From: Pictodentalium vernedei
Lineage: Eukaryota > Mollusca > Scaphopoda > Dentaliida > Dentaliidae
Length of the DNA: 64,000 nucleotides
NCBI GenBank assembly: GCA_031216915.1
Contig: CM062293.1
Coordinates: 150,234,285 to 150,298,284, forward strand
Direction: 5' to 3'
In this document: positions 55,846-64,000 of the stretch, one piece after another
Layout: every line of letters starts with the position of its first letter
Position numbering within the stretch: the stretch's first letter is position 1
Notes under the pieces: model-generated
Database searches by the model: none
Told to the model about the DNA's origin: nothing
The model's input: only the letters and a program-made list of their open reading frames with translations
Translations under genes and position numbers: made by a program

Positions 55846-56454
55846 CCAGAAAATCAAGGAAGAACCACTTGATATACACTTTGGAAACGCTGTATCCGCA
55901 CAGTCTTAATGGATCTTATCTAGGGTGACCTCGGCATTTCATACATATGGATATTGTTTTGGTTAAGGAGTCAAACATTTCGGTTCGAAATGTGACTGTA
56001 CTCTTTTGGTATTTCTATTTTTTTATCTAGTGTCGAAGAGGAGGAATAAATGAAACTATGACATTTGAATGACCGAAAAGAGTACTGTTCGGATACGTTT
56101 TCAGCTTTTCTTGTTGAGTTCTAAGACATGATGTTTTCGTCACTTGAGTGCAATAAGGCGCAGATGGCATCGTGTCCCACTCAAGGGGCGATTTGAATGT
56201 ACAGTCGATCGGGAGAAGTGATCACCACAAAAAAACCCAAAAAAAACCAAACGGAATTGAGGTCCGCGAAGACGACAACTCCCAACAAATTCTTTGGAAA
56301 AGCAAAAGCACGTGCAGTATTTCATCCAATGGACTTCAGAGTTTAACCTTACGCCTCTTCTACATTCTTAGAGATCATGGGTTATTGCTCGAGTAGAAAC
56401 TTCATTCCACGTCTTTTTAGTGGCAATTTACTCTCTATGTGCTGTATAACAAAT
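55846..56454. other. Downstream of putative promoter; no exon proven
   Basis: Would be the 5' transcribed region if the promoter is real. I see no long frame and no strong donor site; CTAGGGTGACC near 55921 is a weak candidate donor. Confidence 0.35.
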
Positions 56455-56690
56455 CATGGTTACCCATTTACCTACCACAATTGCAATGCGACAATTGCAA
56501 AACATTTCTGAGTAACTAAAGATTTTTATATTTTGCCTCAAATATATAGCTTATCCCCGTTGGAACGCTCGATTAGCTCGTTCCAATGATGGACCATAAG
56601 CTACGACTCAAAGGCAAATATTGAAAATAAATTTGAATGTCGACTTTCATGAATGGCGCTGGTCGGATAAGGAAATCAAGTTGTGTAAAG
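56455..56690. mobile_element. MITE family A, degraded
   Basis: Centre TTGGAACGCTCGATTAGCTCGTTCCAA at about 56558-56585 with GCTTATCC / GGACCATAAGC arms and AATGGCGCTGGTCGG toward the right, as in 19635-19863. Ends unclear. Confidence 0.5.
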
Positions 56691-57426
56691 GGAAACTACG
56701 CACACGTATCAGAACATGCTTAACATTAATGTCACCTGTGATTGCTTTTATCATTTCTCAGTTGTCTAATCACGTGCATTATTTGTCTTCATTTTCAGAT
56801 GAAAAAGACTAACAGAAAAAGATGAAGATTCCGAAAAGGTATCCAAGTGAACATCCCCGGTGTGTAAGTACATGCTGAATACTCCGATACAAATATCGAT
56901 CGTTTGATTTTCTTTAAATCGACTTTTGTTTTAATTTGTTTACGACGCAAATCAAGGGTCCTGTGAAAAAATCAAGACTTGTTTTGACAAAACATTCAGG
57001 AATAACTGATCGACTTTGTTCGCAAGTTGAATACTAAACATCTGTAGTAAGTGAGGATCAACATTGCTACCATCAAAGCACAAACATATTTGCGACTGGC
57101 CTCTGCGCGTATTTATGTGCTTTAATATTGGAAATAACCGAATGATTTCGATTTGTTTCGGTTGTTACAAATTTCATGTATGTGTGACATCGAAAAGAAT
57201 CGGTCACTGAGAGTGTACCGGAGTAAATACTAAGCAACTAGGGGAAGAAGATGCGATCTCCTCTAGAGTGACAAGTCATTCAACAGTGTTGGTTCCCAAC
57301 GGCAGGGGCGTGACAAACGTCGGGGAGGGGGTGACAACCTCACTGTCCCCACACCCAATACTTTTTCTCCAGTCGGGGTGTTTTCATCTGGAAATGGGGG
57401 TTTAGATATCCATACGCCCTTGCTAG
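56691..57426. other. No feature recognised
   Basis: No repeat family or coding frame that I can support. A 72-codon minus frame at 57263 lacks any recognisable motif. Confidence 0.4.
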
Positions 57427-58166
57427 TACAGTACAATCGCCATGGGCTGGTCGTAATCCACGTGCGGGTGCTGATGTCCACGCATGCGTTTATCAGGTAT
57501 TAAAAATCACCATCAGCAGAATTTTAATTAATGAAGCACCGGGTTGTACCCGGTGCTTCATTAAATTTTTGATGATTATTTCTATAATGAAACTGAAACT
57601 GAAACTTTATTTAGCAGCATACTCGGATGCAGTTTACATAAATTAAAATAAGGTAGGAATCAAAAAGGCGTATACTGCATGGAAATGGCATAGCCGGAGA
57701 GGCTGTCTTCCTGCCATTCCCAAACATAATACCCTGTCCTGACAGCAAAGTCGTTTAACTCTTTATCATCATCGTTCACATTTGGTAAAGCTCCTCAGAA
57801 GACTTTTAGTGAAGCTTTCCCCATGTTAGGATTAAAACCACTTACACAATGCTCAAAGTAATTCGAAAAGACGAATAGTGATTTGAAAGGTTCTATGCTC
57901 AGGATAATTGTAGATTATCCTGAACATAACACCCTTCAAATCACTATACAAATCTTCGATCTTCAGTAGTTGGGAGGATGAGATCGCTTTATGCTAGGTC
58001 ACAATCAGGACAGAGTGGATTGGTGCAAGTAATGCCGGAAGAATATGCCTTTAAGAACGAATTGATTATTGTCTTTTATAATGAATGTTTGAAATCTAAT
58101 ATTATTACGTCAGTGGAAATATTGCCCACTCATGGAAAGTGACCAGTCCACGGCGGCCGTACTGTA
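57427..58166. mobile_element. MITE family F, copy 3, split by an insertion
   Basis: TACAGTAC at the left, GTACTGTA at the right, central stem TTAATGAAGCACCGGGT / ACCCGGTGCTTCATTAA. The right arm is interrupted at 57589-58076; without it the length is about 246 bp, like copies 1 and 2. Confidence 0.8.
57589..58076 (-). mobile_element. 5'-truncated retroposon inserted in MITE F
   Basis: 488 bp with direct repeats TATAAT at 57583-57588 and 58077-58082. The left end, read on the minus strand, is AAATAAAGTTTCAGTTTCAGTTTC: AATAAA-like then an (AGTTTC)n tail, the mark of a non-LTR retroposon 3' end. Inside at about 57885-57957 is a hairpin ATAGTGATTTGAAAGG / CCTTCAAATCACTAT. Confidence 0.7.
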
Positions 58167-58373
58167 ACCATGAACTTCAATTCAACACTAGATTTAGTAA
58201 CAGGACTTTTGTCATATACACAGTCGGTCATGCAAATGGACGGCTGTGGTACCCGATTCAGATTGTAGGGGCCCAGCATGAACAATTTGAAGTTGCGTCA
58301 CTACTACCACATGTATACCTTATTCATTCACAAATAGAATTCCAAGAGGTCTTAGGTTTATTAACTATAATCC

Positions 58374-58470
58374 CGACTGGCGAATATTTCAACCACATCA
58401 TGCCTTCCTCGAAGGCATGCTTAGATGGTGTAGATAGAATATTTTATCAGTCGGGACTTGGGTCGTTCAT
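58374..58470. mobile_element. Hairpin D, copy 2
   Basis: CCCGACTGGCGAATATTTCA left, AATATTTTATCAGTCGGGAC right, inner ATGCCTTCCTCGAAGGCAT. Related to the hairpin at 11176-11235. Confidence 0.6.
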
Positions 58471-58891
58471 AGTCGGGACAAGTCAGATTTGCAACTCCAC
58501 CCCTACCAATCGGCCATCCTCGCGACGCCTGTATGAACCACCGCCGTTGCTGAAGTTTCCATAATACGGAAGAACATAATACGAAAGCAACCGCAGTTCG
58601 AGTATTACTAAATCAGAGTTCCAGCTGAGTTTCCCGAAATACCACCCAGCAGTAAAAGGGTTAGGGAAATATTATTAAAATGACAATGCAAGCCATCGTG
58701 TATGTTAACTCTTTTAGTCCAATATGAATAAGTTTTAGTGTGACGAAAAAGGTGTCTGTTATTGAGTAGACGGCCGTTTGAATCGCTATCGGTAATGAAA
58801 ATCAGCAATAATATTAATTTAGTGTTTCAGCCCTATTGGGCAATATGAATTGATTACTATTGACCATGCATTAGCAAACAAAAATATCGTC

Positions 58892-58972
58892 CTTTGAGAG
58901 CATTATAGTGCCAACTGCAATGCTATAAGCATTGCAGTTGGCACCTTTATGCTTTCAAATGACGATATATAT
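58892..58972. repeat. Orphan hairpin
   Basis: ATATCGTCCTTTGAGAGCAT / ATGCTTTCAAATGACGATAT outside GTGCCAACTGCAATGC / GCATTGCAGTTGGCAC. Possibly the core of a MITE whose ends I cannot place. Confidence 0.6.
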
Positions 58973-59388
58973 TTCATCCGAATTGATATAGACGGTTTTG
59001 TGTTGAATCATACCATTCAGAAACACGGAGTTGATATAGTTAACATTTGTCATGAAATATTGGTTATGCTGGGTGATGTGCCTCCATCGATAAATTTAGT
59101 ACAGGGCGTTAGTTAAGATCCTCTCCTTATCAGGCTGTTCACTTCCAGTCGACGGCCAAATGTCCCTCTACTCAAATAGTATTCCGGTGTAAAACGTCTG
59201 AACATTGGCTTGTATTGCCATTCCGTGGACTGTCGAAGGAAAAGGGTTTGGAAGGCAAATCCATCCGTTGGTAAGCACTTACGACTCAATTGTGATCCCG
59301 AATGAAAACTTAACTCTCACAGTAAACGCGACCATTCCATCGCTACATATTCAACTTTATGTTGCTACTCATTTTTTTCATAGCGACT

Positions 59389-59749
59389 TTAGCCTTTGTG
59401 CCGGGGAGCGCAGTTGCTCAGTGGTAGACTGATCCCCGTCTGTGTTCTTGGGCAAGGCACTTTATCCCGGTTGCCTACATGGGGGCACGATGACGCCGTG
59501 TACTAAGGCGTACTACACGTCGATGGTGTACACGTCTTCAACCACTGTAACCCTGCTTGAGCGGAGCTTGAACAAAGTTAGAATGTTGAGGAGCTGACAG
59601 TTGCTCGTCGATGCTCGGTGGTTCTCTCCGGGTATTCCGGCTTCCTCCAGTCGTAAAACTGTCACGGTCACAATTAGCCTTTGTGCATAAGCATGTGACC
59701 GTAAACACCAATAAATAAATAAATAGCCTTTGTGCCGAAATATGTAACC

Positions 59750-59805
<56 letters not shown>

Positions 59806-59821
59806 AATAAATAAATAAATA
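59389..59821 (+). mobile_element. Older truncated SINE hosting S11
   Basis: Only the type-b 3' end (TTAGCCTTTGTGCCG ... AAATATGTAACCTTAAATAAA plus a 60-bp (AATA)n tail), bounded by an 11-bp duplication TCATAGCGACT at 59378-59388 and 59822-59832. It is split at 59404 by a second SINE. Confidence 0.88.
59404..59723 (+). mobile_element. SINE S11: shortened tRNA-like head, type-b 3' end
   Basis: Head GGGAGCGCAGTTGCTCAGTGG keeps the A-box region, but the B-box region is missing (runs into GATCCCCGTCTGTGTTCTTGGG). Normal body and GCATGTGACCGTAAACACC end. A perfect 14-bp duplication TAGCCTTTGTGCCG lies at 59390-59403 and 59724-59737, inside the older SINE tail. Confidence 0.92.
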
Positions 59822-60445
59822 TCATAGCGACTCAACTATAAATCATGGTGATAGTTGCCGTATATGAATAAGTGCCACGGCATATTTGACGTGCTTGCCA
59901 TATTGTGGCCATGGGTGGTCATAGCCACGTGTTAGTTCGATAGTTTTATAAAAAGCGTGGTCGTGTCGCGAACATATAAGATAGTGTACACAGAGCATGA
60001 AGAAGTCATTGTTTCAACCATCATTTTTAAGGACACAACCAACAAATGTAGACATGACTGAAAAAATATACCTGTATATTTGTATGTGATACGGGCCTAT
60101 AAATTTAAGACGAGCGAACGCACTTCATTGCTGAACGGATTTTTAAAAAAATTGAGAGCGGTAAATGGCTATACCTAAAAATGTTGATGAACTAACAGAT
60201 TCTAAAATCCTGTTCGCACAATAAATCTAATAGAATCGACGAACCAAGTTTCTTTTAGCCTTTAAATGTTCTCGACTTTCTTCTGCGCAAAACATGTGTA
60301 GCTTGCGACTTAGAATCAATCTCTGTCCTTGATCAATTTGCACCTACAAGTAGCCGAGACTTGATATTATACCACGATTGGTGTGCGTATTCAACTTTAC
60401 GCGATGTAAAACAGATATTCTGATTGGACGGTATGTGCCTGAGTA

Positions 60446-60457
60446 ACGTCATGACGT
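60446..60457. promoter_or_regulatory. Palindromic double CRE half-site (possible)
   Basis: ACGTCATGACGT, 12-bp palindrome, with an inverted CCAAT-like GATTGG at 60422. Nothing downstream to support a promoter. Confidence 0.2.
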
Positions 60458-60705
60458 GAATGAAATGCTTCGACACAAGCAGTGTGAAGTTAGAAAGTCC
60501 TCAGACCGCCGACGGTGATATTTTTCCTTTAAAAATATCACCTTCATTCACATAATTCAAGTTTAATCGTGGAAAAATACAGAACACTATTCGGATAGAT
60601 TACGGGGGACGGGAATCAAAGATCCTTGGTAGAATTTTTCGAATATTTCAGGAGTTGATAAAAAATACCATTGCCTGTATAAGTACCTAAACTGAAACCA
60701 CAAAC

Positions 60706-62223
60706 TACACTGTTAAAGAAAATAGGGGATATCCAAACTGATGTTGTTATTTTAGAAAAATGGTATTGGATACGCGTGATTGGACACGTCAATATGTTAC
60801 CAAGTTCAGTGTGGATCATGAATGTCACTGGCCCACGAAAACTTCGTGCAGGTTTTTCGTACGAGCACCGCGTTAATATCTGTGGGTTACGTTTTGAAAT
60901 TTTCATTTGTACTGGACGGGCTTCTTCGGAGGTTTCATCTTTCTTTTCTTGGTATAAACTCGTTTATCAAACGTAACTTTTGAGGTATGCGAAGATTGAC
61001 ACGTGACGAACGTTTACGTGCTGTTGGCATGTTGGAAGCTGGCAACAGACAAACTGCAGTGGCTCAAATTCTCAACGTTACTCAATCGGTGATTACCAGG
61101 TTGTGTTCACGCTATTGCCAGACAGGCAATGTTGATGACAGACGTCGGTCAGGTCGTCCAAGAGCGAACACTGCTAACCAGGATCCTTTCATCCGAACCA
61201 CAGCATTACGTAACTGCCATCAAAGTGCCTCAGAAATTGGACAGCAGCTGCACCAAGCGACAGATGTGCGAGTCAGTGGTCAGACTATCCGAAATTGCCT
61301 ACACAGCTGGAATTTGTACTCTCGACGACCCCGAATAATTCAACGTTTGACTGAACATCACATCGCAGCAAGGCGTAATTGGCGTGGAGCACGACAGCGC
61401 TGGGAAGGTCGTCGATGGAGCAACGTTCTGTTTTCCGATGAATCGAGGTTCACTCTCGACTTCCACGACAGGCGAAACATAGTGTGGCGGCGACCGAACG
61501 AACGATATCATGACGTAACCGTTAGGCAGCACGATCATTTTGGTGGTGGATCGGTTATGGTGTGGGGAGGCATAACCATGACAAGCAGAACAGCATTACA
61601 TGTCATCCAAGGGCGTGTCACGGGGCTGTACTACCATGACAACATGTTAGCAGCTCATGTGGTGCCATTTGCGCGTCGTCACGGTCGTCGATTCATTTTT
61701 CAAGGTGACAATGCAAGAGCACACGGGACCCGTGTCGCTACAGATTTCCCCCAGGTGCAGAACATCACTACACTGCCTTGGCCAGCACTATGTCCAGACC
61801 TTTCACCAATTGAGTACGTCTGGGATATGCTTGGCAGGCGCCTACTACAACGCCAACATCCCTCTACCAATGTCCAGGAACTCGCCGCTGCACTGCAGGA
61901 AGAATGGAATAACTTCAGTCAAGCTGATATTGGACGTTTGGTGAGGAGTATGCCACGTCGGATCCGCGCTTGTCTCGCGAACCGAGGAGGATTTACAGGG
62001 TATTGTAGTCTTGGACTGAATGTGGTAAATTCTCTGACTGCCCGTCTATGTCTTCTACAGCTCAGTGCATGGAATGTGTGCTTGTCAGACACCCAACTAT
62101 CGCTGAAATCATTCACCAGATGTCACAGTGCAATGCCTCAACTGTCTTTTCGATAAAAATATAGATATATTTCTTCATATACCTCACCTTTATCAAATAT
62201 CCCCTACTTTTTTGAAAAGTATA
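60706..62223 (+). mobile_element. Tc1-type DNA transposon, full length
   Basis: 1518-bp element with 27-bp terminal inverted repeats at 60706-60732 and 62197-62223 (22 of 27 positions match; both begin TA and contain TAGGGGATAT). TA at both outer edges is the expected Tc1/mariner target. It encodes one long transposase frame. The right edge abuts a minus-strand SINE tail. Confidence 0.93.
60987..62156 (+). CDS. Tc1-like DD34E transposase with read-through C-terminus
   Basis: 389-codon frame. It binds the element's inverted repeats and catalyses cut-and-paste transposition in the nucleus. Residues 1-110 form the paired-type DNA-binding region: a first helix-turn-helix (about 5-45), a GRPR motif at 56-59 and a second helix-turn-helix (about 75-110). 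Catalytic residues are D151 (FSDESRF), D241 (FQGDNARAH) and E276 (LSPIEYVWD); exactly 34 residues separate the last two, the DD34E signature of Tc1. WGGI at 193-196 is also typical. Relatives stop near residue 340; here codon 340 is TGT (62004-62006) where the neighbouring dead copy has TGA, so about 50 extra residues are translated from former 3' untranslated DNA. The initiator ATG at 60987 fits the usual N-terminus. No stop or frameshift in the core; activity is possible but the altered C-terminus and imperfect TIRs leave it in doubt. Confidence 0.95.
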   Translation: MRRLTRDERLRAVGMLEAGNRQTAVAQILNVTQSVITRLCSRYCQTGNVDDRRRSGRPRANTANQDPFIRTTALRNCHQSASEIGQQLHQATDVRVSGQTIRNCLHSWNLYSRRPRIIQRLTEHHIAARRNWRGARQRWEGRRWSNVLFSDESRFTLDFHDRRNIVWRRPNERYHDVTVRQHDHFGGGSVMVWGGITMTSRTALHVIQGRVTGLYYHDNMLAAHVVPFARRHGRRFIFQGDNARAHGTRVATDFPQVQNITTLPWPALCPDLSPIEYVWDMLGRRLLQRQHPSTNVQELAAALQEEWNNFSQADIGRLVRSMPRRIRACLANRGGFTGYCSLGLNVVNSLTARLCLLQLSAWNVCLSDTQLSLKSFTRCHSAMPQLSFR

Positions 62224-62322
62224 TATTATTTATTTATTGGTGTTTAAGGTCACATATTTCTGCACAATGGCTAATCATGACCACGACAGTTTTACGGGTG
62301 GAGGAAGTCGGAGTACCCGGAT
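62224..62322 (-). mobile_element. SINE 3' fragment between two Tc1 copies
   Basis: Minus-strand type-b end: tail (TTTATTTATT on plus), GGTGTTTAAGGTCACATATT, then GGGTGGAGGAAGTCGGAGTA. It breaks at GTACCCGG and continues directly into transposase sequence ATGAATCGCGG. No target duplication is seen. Confidence 0.88.
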
Positions 62323-63060
62323 GAATCGCGGTTCACTCTCGACTTCACGACAGGCGAAACAGAGTGTTACGGCGGCGGAACGGAACGAACGATACCATGA
62401 CGTAACCGTTAGGCAGCACGATCGTTTTGATGGTGAATCGGTTATGGTGTGGGGAGGCATAACCATGACAGGCAGAACAGCATTACATGTTAGCAGCTCA
62501 TGTGGTACCATTTGCGCGTCGTCGCGACCGTCGATTCATTTTCCAAGGTGACAATGCAAGAGCAACCAGGCACCGTGTCGCTACAGAGTTCCTCCAGGAG
62601 CAGATTATCACTGCCTTGGCCTGCACTAAGTCCAGACCTTTCACCAATTGAGTACGTCTGGGATATGTTTGGCAGGCGCCTACGACAACGCCAACACCCC
62701 CTACCAATGTCCAGGAACGCGCCGCTGCACTGTAGGAAGAATGGAATAACTTCAGTCAGGCTGATATTGGACGTTTGATGAGGAGTATGCCACGTCGGAT
62801 CCGCGCTTGTCTCGCGAACCGAGGAGGATTTACAAGGCATTGAGGCCTTGGACTGACTGTGGTAAATTCTCTGGCTGACCGTCTATGTCTTCTGCAGCTC
62901 AGTGCGTGGAATGTGTGCTTTCCAGACACCCAACTATCGCTGAAATCATTCACCAGATGTCACAGTGCAATGCCTGAACTGTCTTTTTGATGAAAATATA
63001 AATATATTTCTTCATATATCTCCCTTTTATCAAATATTCCCTACTTTTTTGAATAGTATA
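62322..63060 (+). pseudogene. Truncated, inactivated Tc1 copy
   Basis: Homologous to 61437-62223: starts at the DESRF region, keeps GDNARA and SPIEYVWD words and ends with a recognisable right inverted repeat (63034-63060, ATATTCCCTACTTTTTTGAA). Lesions: loss of the whole DNA-binding half and left repeat, a small deletion and insertions around 62345-62375, a 44-bp deletion after GCATTACATG (62489), and a nonsense TAG at 62733-62735 (CTG CAG in the full copy). Its normal stop TGA is kept after GGATTTACAAGGCAT. Confidence 0.93.
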
Positions 63061-64000
63061 TATCAAAGTTGGATTTAGGCATTTAAAAGACAACTCTCAA
63101 GGTGTGGTAACAAAAAATCGACTATCTTACGGAGTTTCCTGTCGTAGTGAAATAGCAGGCGACATAATGGCGACATTTCGCTCTCCTGAACCTTCTTCCA
63201 GGAGAGCGTTACTCACCCTCGGGCAAGTTCAGCACTATAGAGACTGATGTATGCAAACAAACGATAATCTTGGAATATAATTGAAGAAGAAGTGTATTTG
63301 CCTTGCCCAGACCCGAAGCTAGGAGCGTTAAAATCACCCAACATAGGGGGCGAAGTAGCAGCTGTATGCCGAAGAGATACCAGAGGTGCTTAGCGCCGAG
63401 GTGGAGAGTATGGGAAGTAGTCGCACCTTCATGGGGTGATCCCTTCCCCCAGGTACGTAGCCCCCTCCCATTGGTGGGGGTTCGGGGACCTCCCCGAGAA
63501 AATTTTGTAAAAGACAAGTCCCTGATAACAATTCTAGAATATCTTGGCTTATGATATCCGGCTCTTCTAGCAGCTCAATAGGGTATGGTTAAGATAAGGT
63601 GGTTTTCTGACGCCTCTGAGAATGTGCGAGTAACAAGACTGTTATGCAAAAGAGGAATATAATGTCGTACCGATGTATCTTTCGGCAATATTCGGAATAT
63701 TGCTGAAAGAACGAGAGAATCTGTTAGATATGGACTAGGTTTTGTCGGTCAGAAATTTTTTCCGACGGCTATTGAAAATTTTCGACGGAGACTGTCATTG
63801 GGGGGGGGGGGCGGTTCGCCCCCTTTCACCTCACTGGCTTCGGCCCTGGCCTTGGCTATTGTCACAGGATCTCCCGTAGGAACCACGGAAAGAAGTGCAG
63901 TGTCTGTTGTAAACGAGTTACTTTACTGGTAAAATGAGAACCGGTAACCAACGCCTGTGGTGTAAGTTCTGTAAAGTTTGCATTATTGGTAAGAGCGTAT
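63061..64000. other. No gene; small hairpins and a G run
   Basis: Hairpins GCTCTCCTGAACC...CAGGAGAGC (about 63180-63210) and TCTTTCGGCAATATTC / GAATATTGCTGAAAGA (about 63680-63710); a CCCCCTCCCATTGGTGGGGG stem near 63463; a G run at 63801-63811. No supported coding frame. Confidence 0.4.

Noticed and set aside
58139..58564. 141-codon plus frame
   Set aside because: It runs from the end of MITE F through hairpin D and shared repeat DNA; no domain or splice signal.

Overview
The window looks like non-coding nuclear DNA from an animal, probably a marine invertebrate. It contains no rRNA or tRNA gene, no operon and no compact gene cluster. Instead it is packed with eukaryotic mobile DNA: SINEs with RNA polymerase III heads, a non-LTR reverse transcriptase relic, four solo LTRs, a Tc1-type DNA transposon and dozens of short inverted-repeat elements (MITEs). 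A lophotrochozoan such as a mollusc is my guess, because the 6.5-8.3 kb and 12.5-14.3 kb repeats resemble tandem-cored repeats I associate with mollusc genomes; that is memory, not a search.

Layout. 0-9 kb: TTAA-flanked MITEs, a truncated SINE, a palindromic family (called K here) and a tandem element of about 167-bp units. 9.6-10.1 kb: a foldback element holding 17 copies of the palindromic dodecamer GCGAATATTCGC at about 21-bp spacing. 10.8-20 kb: a hAT-type MITE, more TTAA MITEs, a four-base microsatellite and a second tandem element. 20.7-22.3 kb: a dead LINE reverse transcriptase lacking its catalytic centre. 23.4-26.5 kb: the best host-coding signal, on the minus strand, broken by a MITE and frame changes. 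26.6-29.2 kb: a MITE with 10-bp target duplication and two SINEs. 30.7-32.1, 35.1-36.5, 43.1-44.4 and 47.4-48.9 kb: four solo LTRs from two families. 40.8-42.1 kb: two K copies, each carrying a different tiny MITE. 42.2-44.5 kb: a hAT MITE split by a SINE and a solo LTR. 45.6-46.2 and 54.2-54.9 kb: two copies of a composite element carrying the same nested MITE. 49-50 kb: three SINEs, one inside another. 55.8 kb: a promoter-like cluster with CRE, E-box and TATA-like sites. 60.7-63.1 kb: a full-length Tc1 element with an open transposase, then a SINE fragment fused to a second, dead Tc1 copy.

The chief value of the window is stratigraphic. Target-site duplications can be read for many elements, so the order of insertion can be worked out. 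The SINEs are the most novel part: two pol III heads (tRNA-like and 5S rRNA-like) and two 3' ends occur in all four combinations on one shared body. The only long intact reading frame with a recognisable product is the Tc1 transposase. Letter names for repeat families (A, B, C and so on) are local labels made up for this annotation.
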